Of a DNA stretch of 64,000 bases, positions 50,566 to 61,523 are shown piece after piece. The translations under genes and the position numbers were made by a program. The notes beneath the pieces are model-generated. The model had not been told where the DNA came from and searched no databases. It saw nothing but the letters and a program-made list of their open reading frames with translations. How positions within the stretch are numbered: position 1 is the first letter of the stretch; each line of letters starts with the position of its first letter. Source of the DNA: Larimichthys crocea (taxonomy: Eukaryota > Chordata > Actinopteri > Sciaenidae); assembly GCF_000972845.2 (NCBI RefSeq), contig NC_040022.1:2982047-3046046 (forward strand). Direction: 5' to 3'.

Positions 50566-52738
50566 CCCGGTGGAAGGTTCTGCCGAGGCGGAGGCGGTTC
50601 TGTCGAAGCCTCGGTTCCACCTGGACCTCTGGCTCCTCTTCACTGTCCAGAACTGGATCCTGGATGTGGGCCGGCCTGTTGTCATGGTAACAGGAAGATA
50701 AGTGGTGTTTAGTACTGCAGGAAAAAAAAAAGTTTTATTGTTTTATTAATGAAGTTCATCTGAGAACACGTCGTCACACACTTAATTGACTTATTGTTAC
50801 TGTGTCACTGATGAACGCTGTCATGGTTAAAACAGCTGACACTTCATCAGCTGATGAACAACAAATGAAAGTCGACTGTTGAACAACCTTCATACTGGTA
50901 ACGTTTCAAATATGCAAAGAGAAAATGGGAGCAGACATATCAAATATATTCAGTGCTCAGCGAGCTGACAACCTAAAGATGTAGAAGTTCTTTATTTACA
51001 GAGTATAACTATTTTTATTAGTGTATAATATTTTATATGTACAGACTCTGCAGGTCGTCTTCCACAGAGTTCACCATGTTTCTACGGCAGCCCAGAACGG
51101 ACAAACCAAACAGGAGCTACGTGACATAAGTTCTGTTGTGTGACATGAATTAACTTACAGTAAATAAGTGACACGACAGAAGTTATTACATGATATATGA
51201 TGTATAGCACATTATGTGACAGACGTTAAGTCACATGACTCTGATCATCCTTTGGACCCATCTTTACGGCCTGACTTACATTAAGTTACGTGACAAGTTA
51301 TTTTACATAATTTGTCATGTAACTTATCTTATGTAATTTAACTTGGGTTGAATAAGTTACGTTATGTTAGTTATGTGAGCTAACTTGTGAATCATTTCTT
51401 TTGGTCTCACGTGGGACACAAACCGCGTCCTTATGTGGACTTTACTTTGGACCCATGTTTATCACGTCCTGCTCGTACTCCTTCACACGTCCGGCCTGCA
51501 GGCCATTACATTTTTAATTTTCTTGTTAAAACTCCAGAAGACTTTTAAATATTTATCTTTGATATTAAAAATCTCTGAATAGAAACATCTGCAGGCAGTC
51601 GACTGATGTGCTCCACCACAGTGAGATTCCTGACTCAGATTAAAGTGAAGAACATTCAGTCCGTCTTAATCTTTCTGCAGCTCGTCCTCCCGGTGGACTT
51701 CTTTCCCGTGAACCGTCCAGGAGCTGTGGAGTACCTCCACATCCTGTACGCCGTCAGCACGCCGCTCGTCCTGCTCAAAGTAAATCATCAGAAATCTACG
51801 TTCACGTGTCGTCGTTCAGGTCAAAGTCCAACGTTCTGTTCTTTCTTCCAGATGCTTGAACGCAGCCCGAGGACTCTGCCACGCCCCGCCGTCCGACTCG
51901 GCATCATCTGTGTTGTCATGGGAACCAGCCTCCACCTGGTGGCCGACTCCGTCACCCGACGGCTCGTGCTGATTGGCTACCAGCTGCATCTGTCGGTCAG
52001 AGAGAATCCAGTCATGCAGGAGCTGAAACCTGCGTCGCTGGTAGGTGACGGATCAGTGCCGAGCTTCAGTGCTAACGAGGGCAGCGTGACAACAACACGT
52101 CAAATCATAATCACATGTTTCATCGTGCAGGTCGACGCCTTCGAGCTCCTGTTCTACTACGACGACACTCTGGGTCACGTGATGTGGTACGGAGGTCAAA
52201 CTCTTCATGCTAACAGCTAACAGCAGCTAACGGAATGACATCATCACTCGTGCTAACATGATGAGCTAACACAGAGTGAAGGGGCGGGGCCTAGGAAAGG
52301 TTATCACTGTTTGATGAACACACCTGTCCCCTGTCTGTCCTCCAGGTGTGTCCCTCTCTTCCTCGTCCTCTTCCTCTTCTTCAGTGGTTCTTTCAGTCAC
52401 AGGAACAGGAAACAGGAAGAGAAGATGGCGCCGGCAGCGTGGATGCTTCTCGTCCCCAACGCCGCCTACTACTGGTCAGCTGATTCAGATCAGACCAATA
52501 AGAGGCTGTGTGTGTGTGTGTGTGTAACTCAACAGTCACAGGTTCAATGCCCGCTCATAGAGTTATTGTCTGTGAACACTTTGTCTAAAACCTGGACGTA
52601 GTCTCCGTGACGTCCCCGCAGACTGTCTAAAACCTGGACATAGCTCGTAGCTCGTGGCTAATCGAGGTAGTTTTCTCTCCAGGTCAGATCATCTGAACTG
52701 AAAGTGTAACTAGTGTCTGATGAACAATATATACACCA

Positions 52739-52782
<44 letters not shown>

Positions 52783-53499
52783 CACCAGGTGTAGTAATAA
52801 TTGATCAGGTGGTTCTCAGGTGTTGCTGACTAATTACTTAACTCGATGAGGACGCCACTTCAGGAAAGCAGAACTGATGAAGCGTGTCAGCAGTTTGGAG
52901 AACACGCTGGTCTGTAAACACAATGAATACCCCTCACGTCACCGTGCCTAGTCCAGTGTCAGAGTGTAATCCCAAAGTGGCTGATGAACTTTCTGCATTA
53001 ATTAAGAGTTAAATTCATTTTTGCTTGTTGAACGTCTCTGGAAACAAAAGTTTAAACTCTGGCGATGTGTTAAATGACATGGTGGGGATTGAACCTGTGA
53101 CCCTCTGCTCACACACACACACACTGACCCTCCCTGTGTCCTGTCAGGTATCTGATCACTGAGCGACAGACCTTCATCCTCTTCATCTTCACCTTCTTCG
53201 CCATGACGGCCACAGTGATGCACCAGAGGAGGCGGGGCTTGGTTCCTGACAGCAACGGCCTCTTCATGCTGTGCAGGTACAGGTGAGGATCAGAACTGAC
53301 CTGCTGAAAGTAACTAGACGTCATTCTGACTGTGGCTGTGTGGGTCTGTAGTTTCTCTGCAGCTCTCGTCCTCGTGGCGTTCTGGGTGTCCTGTCTGTGG
53401 AGCGACGGCGTCCTGAGGAAGAAACACCCGGGGCTGATCTACGTCCCGCAGCCTCGTGCCGTGTACACGCTCCACCTCCAGCAGAACGGCACCACGTGA
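50566..53499 (+). CDS. cln6: CLN6, ER membrane protein of lysosomal enzyme export (first exon not found)
   Basis: Seven exons: 50566-50686, 51681-51779, 51852-52040, 52131-52186, 52346-52474, 53148-53276, 53352-53499. They encode 289 residues ending at TGA 53497-53499 (human whole protein about 311). Similarity is clear: [76 protein letters not shown]. Several hydrophobic membrane helices are visible. The family sits in the ER and with CLN8 helps load lysosomal enzymes for export; loss causes neuronal ceroid lipofuscinosis in mammals. The exon ending at 52186 uses GTACGG as donor, restoring Trp-Cys-Val-Pro. The first exon base is the third base of a split codon, so a 5' coding exon is missing. 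The GT-AG intron 53277-53351 splits what I recall as one final exon in human. Zebrafish has two cln6 copies; which this is, is unresolved. Confidence 0.93.
52583..52640 (+). repeat. 42-bp minisatellite family, array 5 (orientation A), cln6 intron
   Basis: About 1.4 units, isolated inside a cln6 intron. A (TG)n tract follows at 52741-52781. Confidence 0.9.
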
Positions 53500-53613
53500 C
53501 GGAAACTACGTCCTCCAGCAGACTCGGAGACGCTTTGACCCCGCTGAAGATGAACGGACAGAAAACAGATTGTCAAACTTGAACATGTTCAAACTGCAAA
53601 GATGAAAAATCTG

Positions 53614-53619
53614 AATAAA
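53614..53619 (+). terminator. cln6: cln6 poly(A) signal
   Basis: AATAAA 115 bases after the cln6 stop, the only canonical hexamer nearby. Confidence 0.7.
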
Positions 53620-53897
53620 ATCCTTTGAATTCATGAAATCTTTTCTTTGCTTCAGGGACTTTTCTTCATCCTTTTTTTAATTTCATAACAGCGATGTGAA
53701 AAATATTCAGTATTCAGTCGGCCAATTATCAGTTTGTACAGTCGTGGTTATCTGCAGGAAGCAAACAAAGTTTAATTAGTGCAGACTGTTCTGAATATTT
53801 TAATAATCGAGGGAACAACTGACAACAGCAACTCTGATGTGATTAATGCAAACTGTTTGAAAGGAAGACGAGCTCTGACATTTTTGATTGGAGCCAA

Positions 53898-53978
53898 CAA
53901 TCACAGAGACTACGTCCAGGTTTTAGAGAGTCTGCGGGGACGTCGCGGAGACTACGTCCAGGTTTTAGACAGTCTCAA
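53898..53978 (-). repeat. 42-bp minisatellite family, array 6 (orientation B)
   Basis: Two units in orientation B between cln6 and calml4. Confidence 0.93.
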
Positions 53979-54614
53979 AGTCAGTCTTTCTGTTTCATCA
54001 TTGAATTCTTCTCAAACAAACGTTTTCCCTCCAAAGTCTCCAGTCTTGTTTAATTATTGATCACAGATTAATGAAACGTCCTTGAAAGCCTTCAGGTGCG
54101 TTTGTTTTATTCTGCATGTCCACGAGACATCGGAGACATTGGAGACAAAGTGAACCGTCTCTGTGGTCAGCTCTGTGTAAATCCATGTTCCACATTCAAA
54201 CATGGCTCTGAGGTTTGTTGATTATTTTCTGCTTCCTGTCGGCGTCACAGAGTCGTACGTCCGTTATCATCCTGCAAACACGTCACGCTGCACCGGGAGC
54301 AGGAAATACACTCAGAGGGTGGTGAGGAAACATCACAACATCTCCAGGACTGAAGCTCCCGTTTGGTGTCACTGGAGGCCGGGTCATTGATGGACGCGGG
54401 GCAGTACTCCATCACGATATTAAAGTCATGTGACTTTCTGTTTCAGAGTATGCAGGTAAAGACGAGCTCTGATGGAGCCTCGAGTTCTGTCTGAAGGTTA
54501 CTCACACAAACAACAAACTCACCATCAAATAAAAACACTTTCATACTTTTCACCAAAATAAATAATGAATAATAAATAAATGAATTTAAAATGTTTACAC
54601 AGAGCGCACTGAAT

Positions 54615-55195
54615 GGACTAAGAAAAGGTTCCTTTGAGAACGACAAATGTTCCCCTGTGGGACCATCACTGTGGAGAACTACTCTTTATTTTTAAGGGTG
54701 TTCACGCTCAGAAAAGAGTTCTTGACTCTGGAGAACTTATTAATCCTTAAGGTTCTCTGGAGAACTAAAAAAGAAGAGTTCTTTAAGTCACCTTTGGTGC
54801 TTTAAAGAACCTTTTTTCCCTTTTTAAAAGGTTCTTTGTTAAACTGATTACTGGTTCTTTAAGTTGACCCTTTGTAGCAGCTGGTTCTTTGGAGAACCAA
54901 CAGGTAGAAGGTTCCTTGCAGAACCGAAAAATGTTCCCCTGTGGGAACATCACTGAGGAGAACTACTCTTTATGTTTTTCTTGATAAGTTCTTTTGAGAA
55001 CTTTTTAATCAAAGTGCCAAAAAAAAAACCAGTTCTTTAAGTCACGATTGCAACACTTGTGATGCTTTAAGGAACCTTTTTTTGCTGGTTCTTTAAGTTG
55101 ACCCTTTGTAGCAGCTGATTCTTTGGAGAACCAAAAAAAAGGTTCCTCTGTGGTGTCTCTGTGACCAACTGGAAGCTTTATTTTTAAGAGTGTGT
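54615..55195. repeat. GGTTCTTT/AAAGAACC-rich interspersed repeat
   Basis: Repeated GGTTCTTTGGAGAACC-like partial palindromes. Two similar halves (54630-54700 and 54911-54980) share ATGTTCCCCTGTGGGA and GGAGAACTACTCTTTAT. I recall GGTTCTTTAAAGAACC-type repeats as common in fish, probably non-autonomous DNA elements; the family is not established here. Confidence 0.5.
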
Positions 55196-55345
55196 GACAG
55201 GCTGATGTCTGACAGCAGAGGAAGGATGAGTCCTGCCCCCTCCGCCTGGTGGAGTCTGGGCGGAGTTCCTCCATCCACTTGCATCAGGTTGCTCATCTTA
55301 CAGCGTCCTGGTTCAGTTACTCGCCTCGCAGCAGCTGCAGCCTCG

Positions 55346-55474
55346 ATGGTGAGATAATGACTGAAGCTTCACGCTGTCTTCCACATCTCACCTGTTTTCT
55401 CTGTTAACTCACTCACGCTGTTTCCGTCCTTTCATCCAGGCCAAGTACCTGACACAGGATCAGATCAACGGTAA

Positions 55475-55518
<44 letters not shown>

Positions 55519-56307
55519 TGCAGAGAGCGTGAACACATCAGAACTCTTCAGACTCAGTGTGACATTATTTCAGTTCACTGAGCTCCAATCAGGACAAAGC
55601 AGCAGAGTCCGACCCGCTGACCAAACACAAAGTCTGTCTGAGCTCGTTAACGAGCTCACATCAAACTCACGTTAACGAGTTTTCTGTTCTTCACTCAAGT
55701 TTATCGAATGTGTTCAACAATGATTCAGTTTAAAGATATATCGTCATATGTGTCTGAATCCTGCATAACTTTAAGCCTTAATATAATGTGAACAGGTGAG
55801 TTGTATATAAATTCACCCTCAGTACAGTTGTCATGAACGGGGAAATTAGCTACAGAGACCAAAACTGTTTTTTGTACCAGGCTGTAAACATGTTTATTTC
55901 TGCTGTGAAGTTGGACATTTGGACATGGGGACTTATGGAGACTGACTCACTTCTGGAGCCAGCCTCAGGTGGACGTTAGAGGAACTGCAGCTTGTGTCTT
56001 CACTTCAAAATTTGAATCTAAATTAAAATTAATTATTTGTTTTTTTTTTAAGCTGAGATCATCAGGACAGTCAGACAAACTGTCCTGATGATCTCAGATC
56101 AGTGTCGTTGAATTTAAAGAATGATAGTTGAGAAGTTTTCTCAGTGACCTTCTTATTTATTCATTACATTACTGTAATCTGATTACATCTCTGTGCTGAA
56201 GCACATCTCTGTTCACAGTTCAACTTTTACTACGAGCAGAGAAGAAGAAAACAGGTCGAGTCACTTCCTGTTTGACTTTGTGTGCGCGTGTGTGTGTGTG
56301 TGTGTGT

Positions 56308-56373
<66 letters not shown>

Positions 56374-58570
56374 CAGACTTTAAGGAGTGTTTCTCGCTGT
56401 ACGACCGGCAGCGTAAAGGAAAGATTGAAGCCAAAGAGCTGATCACAGTAATGCGATGCCTCGGGTCAAACCCCACCCCCTCTGAGGTCCAACGACACCT
56501 GCTGAGCCACAGCATAGGTACCTGTCTCACCTGTCTGTCTGTCTGTCTGTCTGTGTCTGGATTATGGACTGATTTCTGGACAGGTACACACCACAAAGTG
56601 ACAGCCATTTAAATATAATGCGTGATAAGGGTTTTAGACAGTCTGCGGGGACGTCACGGAGACTACGTCCAGGTTTTAGACAGTCTGCGGGGACGTCACA
56701 GAGACTACGTCCAGGTTTTAGACAGTCTGTGGGGACGTCTCAGAGACTACATCCAGGTTTTAGACAGTCTGCGGGGACGTCACAGAGACTACGTCCAGGT
56801 TTTAGACAGTCTGCGGGGACGTCACGGAGACTACGTCCAGGTTTTTAGACAGTCCTGTGGGGACGTCCACGAGACACGTCCAGGTTTTAGACAGTCCTGT
56901 GGGAACTACAGAGACTACGTCCAGTTTTTTAGACAGTCCCTTCGGGGACGTCACGGAGACTACGTCCAGGTTTTAGACGTGACGTCAAGAGTCCTATGAG
57001 ACAGTGTGGGAGTCACGAGACTACGTTCCAGTTTTAGACAGTACCGGGTGACGTCACGAGACTACGTCCAGGTTTTAGACAGTCTGTGGGGACGTCACAG
57101 AGACTACGTCCAGGTTTTAGAACAGTCGCTGGGGACGTCACGGAGACTACTGCCAGTTTTAGACAGTCTGTGGGGACGTCACAGAGACTACGTCCAGGTT
57201 TTAGACAGTCTGCGGGGACGTCACGGAGACTACGTCCAGGTTTAAGACAGTCTGGGGGACGTCACAGAGACTACGTCCAGGTTTTAGACAGTCTGCGGGG
57301 ACGTCACGGAGACTACGTCCAGGTTTTTAGACAGTCTGCGGGGACGTCACGGAGACTACTTCCAGGTTTAGACAGTCTGCGGGGACTCCACAGAGACACG
57401 TCCAGGTTTTAGACAGTCTGCGGGGACGTCTACGGAGACTACGTCCAGGGTTTTAGACAGTCTGCTGGGGACGTCACGGAGACTACGTCCAGGTTTAGAC
57501 AGTCTGCGGGGAACGTCACGGAGACCTACGTCCAGGTTTTAGACGTCGGGGAGTCTCGCGGGGACGTCCACGAGAGACTGATGCAATGAAAATCAGACAA
57601 CACGAACAGCAGGGAGCGTTCACCTCCTCACAGCTCATCTGATCTCCCCGTCTCCTCCTTGCAGTTGTGGGTGGAAACTGGACTTCTCCACCCTCCTTAG
57701 CATCCTGCACCGGGCAGCTCCAGCAGGAGGCGCCAGGGAGCGAGATCCGGAGGCGGCGAAGGATGGCTGACAAGGAGCGGAAAGGCTTCATCTGGCCTCT
57801 GAGCTGAGAGCCCGTGACGGGGCGGGCAGAGAAACTGACGGACAGAGAAGGTGACGACACTTTAACGTTATCGATTTCCTGCAAAGCATGGGTAGATGTG
57901 AGGAAAAGCCTGCAAGCGCGGAATTGCAATCTCACGAGGTTGCTCTCTCTTCTCACTCTTTCTTATCACTCCTCTCCAGCTCTCTCCTCCTCTCTTTCTG
58001 CATGCTGTCTTGCCTCATTGCTTTTCCCTTCCCTCTCATTCTCTCTCTTCTTCTCCTCTTCTCTTATCTTCTCCTCCTCCCCTCTCTCTCCTCTTCCTCC
58101 TCCTTTCCCTCCCATCTTCCCTCTTCTCTCTCCTCCTCTCTCCTCTCCTCCTCCTCTCTTCTTCTCTCTCCTCCTCCTCCTCTTCCTACTTCTCTCCTCC
58201 TCTCCTGTCTTCTCCTCCTCCCTCCTCTCTTCATCCTCTCCGCCTCTTCCTTTTCTCTCTCCCTCCTCTCTCCTCCTCCGCTTCTACTCTCCTCCTCTCC
58301 TCCTCGTCCTCTTCTTCTTCTTCTCCTCCTCCTCCTCTCCTCCTTGTCCTCTTCTTCTCCTCCTCCTCCTCATCTCCTCCTCCTCCTCTCCTCCTCCTCT
58401 TCTTCTTCTCCTCCTCCTCTGAGGTTCAAACACTGATTAAGCTTTGATTGACAGCTGTGTCTCTGTCCTCAGTGGACGAGCTGCTGAAGGAGGCGGGCGT
58501 TGGACCTGATGGGCGGGTCCACTGTGAGAAGTTTGCTAAAGCGGTGACACGCCCCTCTGCAAGGCGCTGA
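55346..58570 (+). CDS. calml4: Calmodulin-like protein 4, with frameshifted exon 4
   Basis: Exons: 55346-55348 (ATG alone), 55440-55470, 56377-56517, 57665-57850, 58473-58570 (TGA 58568-58570). The start [20 protein letters not shown] matches CALML4. The first EF-hand loop [12 protein letters not shown] keeps Asp1, Gly6 and Glu12 but lacks acidic residues at positions 3 and 5, as in the family, so calcium binding is doubtful. Exon 3 ends [14 protein letters not shown]. Exon 4 carries recognisable [35 protein letters not shown] and KLTDRE, but in different frames. At least three indels and an in-frame TGA (57805-57807) break it. Exon 5 ([16 protein letters not shown]) is in phase with the exon 4 donor. 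In mammals CALML4 is a light chain of myosin-7B in brush borders. Assembly error beside a noisy array is as likely as true loss. Confidence 0.88.
55475..55515 (+). repeat. (AC)n at calml4 intron 2 donor
   Basis: Twenty AC dinucleotides starting 4 bases after the donor GT. Confidence 0.98.
55759..56014 (+). repeat. Dispersed interspersed repeat, copy 2
   Basis: Nearly identical to 11286-11540; see copy 1 for landmarks. It lies in calml4 intron 2. Confidence 0.85.
56053..56097. other. Perfect 19-bp hairpin in calml4 intron 2
   Basis: CTGAGATCATCAGGACAGT at 56053-56071 is exactly complementary to 56079-56097 with a 7-base loop CAGACAA. Confidence 0.95.
56285..56374 (+). repeat. (TG)n at calml4 intron 2 acceptor
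   Basis: About 44 TG/GT dinucleotides with a few GC and AC interruptions, ending directly at TCAG of the exon 3 acceptor. Confidence 0.97.
56625..57575 (-). repeat. 42-bp minisatellite family, array 7 (orientation B), mostly irregular
   Basis: About 23 units in orientation B. Up to about 56838 units are clean; from 56838 to 57575 they carry frequent one- or two-base insertions and deletions. Confidence 0.95.
57945..58425 (+). repeat. 480-bp polypyrimidine tract (CTCCTC) in calml4 intron 4
   Basis: Nearly pure C/T on the plus strand, built from CTCCTCCT and TTCTTCTCC units, ending about 50 bases before the exon 5 acceptor. Confidence 0.97.
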
Positions 58571-58749
58571 CATCACGATGACATCACGGTGACATCATCA
58601 CTGCTGCTTTTCATCACATGAAGTGAAATTTGAAATGTCATGATGTCACTTCCTGTTTTACCAGCGAGAAGGCGTTTCATTGGATGTAAAAAACTGTTTT
58701 GCTTTCTCTGATTCCCGAATCATGACGAGCTAACGACCTTTAACAGTGA

Positions 58750-58965
58750 CGTGTTTGAATTAAACGGCGTTCTGAAGCATCACGTGTTTGAAATAAACGG
58801 CGTTCTGAAGCATCACGTGTTTGAATTAAACGGCGTTCTGAAGCATCACGTGTTTGAAATAAACAGCGTTCTGAAGCATCACGTGTTTGAATTAAACGGC
58901 GTTCTGAAGCATCACGTGTCGTCGTGTTTGAATTAAACGGCGTTCTGAAGCATCACGTGTCACCG
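58750..58965 (+). repeat. 33-bp minisatellite with repeated poly(A) signals after calml4
   Basis: Six units of GTGTTTGAATTAAACGGCG plus TTCTGAAGCATCAC. Four carry ATTAAA and two carry AATAAA. The array begins 180 bases after the calml4 stop, so it probably holds the calml4 poly(A) site. Confidence 0.9.
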
Positions 58966-59372
58966 CCTCCTCGGGCCTGTTGCTGTTTCTCTTTGTAGTC
59001 ATGTCGTCTTCCTGCCTGCCGCCATGTTTACTCTGCAAACACAGTGTGGAACATTTAATGAAGGTCGATTCTTTAGGTCATTTCCTGTCAGCGCGATGGA
59101 AAACCTGCAACCTGCTGCAGAGACGGAAACACCGGAACCTTCCTGTCCTGACTCACTGACACGTCTCTTACATTGACAGACGCTGGAGGACAGCGTGTCC
59201 GTCTGAATGTCTCCGTCTGTCAGATGTTCAGTGCTCCTGCAGCTCTTCATTAGTATTCACACTGACTCACACTTCAGCTCGTCCAGTCTGACCTCGTTAA
59301 CGCTGATTAACGCTCCAACGGAGCTCGTCCACGTCTTACACCGCCTCACGGAATAACTACAACTCACTGAAT
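58966..59372. other. Unique sequence, no gene recognised
   Basis: No protein-like or repeat signal beyond scattered short motifs. Confidence 0.4.
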
Positions 59373-59850
59373 CAACCTGGACGTAGTCTCCGTGACGTCC
59401 CCGCAGACTGTCTAAAACCTGGACGTAGTCTCCGTGACGTCCCCGCAGACTGTCTAAAACCTGGACATAGTCTCCGTTACGTCCCTGCAGACTGTCTAAA
59501 ACCTGGATGTAGTCTCCGTGACGTCCCTGCAGACTGGACGTAGTCTCCGTGACGTCCTCGCAGACTGTCTAAAACCTGGACGTAGTCTCCGTGACGTCCC
59601 TGCAGACTGTCTAAAACCTGGATGTAGTCTCCGTGACGTCCCCGCAGACTGTCTAAAACCTGGATGTAGTCTCCGTGACGTCCCCGCAGACTGTCTAAAA
59701 CCTGGACATAGTCTCCGTGACGTCCCTGCAGACTGTCTAAAACCTGGACGTAGTCTCCGTGACGTCCTTGCAGACTGTCTAAAACCTGGACGTAGTCTCC
59801 GTGACGTCCCCGCAGACTGTCTAAAACCTGGACGTAGTCTCTGAGACGAG
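59373..59850 (+). repeat. 42-bp minisatellite family, array 8 (orientation A)
   Basis: About 11 units with few differences; one unit near 59531 is shortened. Confidence 0.96.
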
Positions 59851-59931
59851 GTGTGAATAAAACATTAAATATTTCAGGACGAACAAATTGAATAAACTTT
59901 CTCATTAACTCATTTTAATTAAAGTGTTTTT

Positions 59932-60204
59932 CTACGGAAGCCCTAAAAGGCCATACATACATACATACATTTTATTCCACCTGTTTTCCTGTGATAACGA
60001 GATAATTAATTCGAGATCTCAAAAAAAAAAAAAAAACTACATGCATTTGCCGTACATTCTGTAATACGGGCGCACTTGATTTAACACACTGGACTATCGT
60101 TTTGTTTTCTCAAGATCTCGAATGAATTATCTCGTTATCACGGGAAAACGGGTGGAATAAAATGAATGTATGTATGTATGTATGACCCTTTAGGGCTTCC
60201 ATAG
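59932..60204. mobile_element. Foldback element with long terminal inverted repeats
   Basis: Arms of about 85 bp, starting CTACGGAAGCCCTAAAAGG on the left and ending CCTTTAGGGCTTCCATAG on the right, match with few differences. They include (CATA)n/(TATG)n tracts and a GATAACGAGATAATTAATTC segment. About 105 bases separate them. There is no coding capacity. Flanking TTTT could be a short target duplication but is not decisive. Class unknown. Confidence 0.75.
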
Positions 60205-60972
60205 TTTTCACATCTTGAGATAATTAAATTAAAGTAATTTTCCCATCATGCATTGCCAAAATCTTTGGTCTCCTCCTTCAGTCTCAGCGTTGCGTTCGAG
60301 GACCCTGCAGAGTCTCAGGCAGCATGTTGGTTTTAACGAACATTTGACTTCATGGCTCTGATTAAAAGTCTCTGGGGTCTCATCATTGTACCTGCAGGAC
60401 AGAATACACGGTCATGACTGAAAGGTGGTGTCAGCTCTGCACCATCAGCTGATGATGTTCAACATTTCCATGATGTGAACCCGTGTGAAGGATCTGATCC
60501 GAGGCGTGTCTCCACGCTTGGAAACTGTGGAAACAAACGATTCACTTTACTTTTAATCTGCCACACGTGTCTTCAGATTAGATCATGTTTGTTACGTTAC
60601 ATTGAGTTATAACGTTATGTTGCTCTAGAGGAATTGATGCTAACTGGATCGTGGAGCCGTGCTCGTCATGAACGATGTCAGACTCATGGAGCCAAAAAGT
60701 TTCATGTTCAAAACATTCGTGACTTCCTGCTCAGGTCAGATCAGATGATTCGATGCTGCGTCTGCTGAAGACTTTCCAAAAAGGAACGTTTGAATGAAAA
60801 CACATCTGCATGTTTCAGTCTGAACATTTCAGCCTGCAGGGGGCGCCGTCAGAGGCCGGCAGACGTGATGAAGATGAAGATGATGATGATGATGAAGATG
60901 ATGATGTGAGTTTAAGTGTCAGTTCACACTGTGTGTTAACCAGCACAGACTGACCTCATTAAACCTCCACAC

Positions 60973-61007
<35 letters not shown>

Positions 61008-61250
61008 ATGTGATGAAACATTCATGGAGCCTCGAACAAAGTCCAGCTCGGTGTTTATCGTCCGGACGCGCTGTCCTCTGTTTGGATGATGAATATTATA
61101 TTTGATAAGTGCTTTCTAAATAAACACGCTCCACGCTCCTTCTGGCTTCTTCATAAGCTCCAGTCCAAACACTGTGACTGACTCTGACCGGCTGGACGAA
61201 GCCGCCTCATGTCTATAAACACACAGCAGCAGACTGTTACAGTGTCTGTG
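60205..61250. other. Intergenic, no gene recognised
   Basis: Contains (GAT)n at about 60868-60905 and (TG)n at 60977-61003. No exon-like sequence was seen. Confidence 0.45.
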
Positions 61251-61258
61251 AAGTGAAG

Positions 61259-61523
61259 CTGCAGTTCCTCTAACGTCCACCTGAGGCTGGCTCCAGAAGT
61301 GAGTCAGTCTCCATAAGTCCCCATGTCCAAATGTCCAACTTCACAGCAGAAATAAACATGTTTACAGCCTGGTACAAAAAACAGTTTTGGTCTCTGTAGC
61401 TAATTTCCCCGTTCATGACAACTGTACTGAGGGTGAATTTATATACAACTCACCTGTTCACATTATATTAAGGCTTAAAGTTATGCAGGATTTGATTGAC
61501 AGGTGGGCGTGGTCACAGGTGGT
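61259..61523 (-). repeat. Dispersed interspersed repeat, copy 3
   Basis: Reverse-strand copy of the 11286-11518 core. It extends to ATTTGATTGACAGGTGGGCG past the CTGCATAAC end, a part it shares loosely with copy 1. Confidence 0.85.

Noticed and set aside
57814..58447. Ser/Pro/Leu-rich frames of up to 202 residues
   Set aside because: Produced by the CTCCTC polypyrimidine tract.
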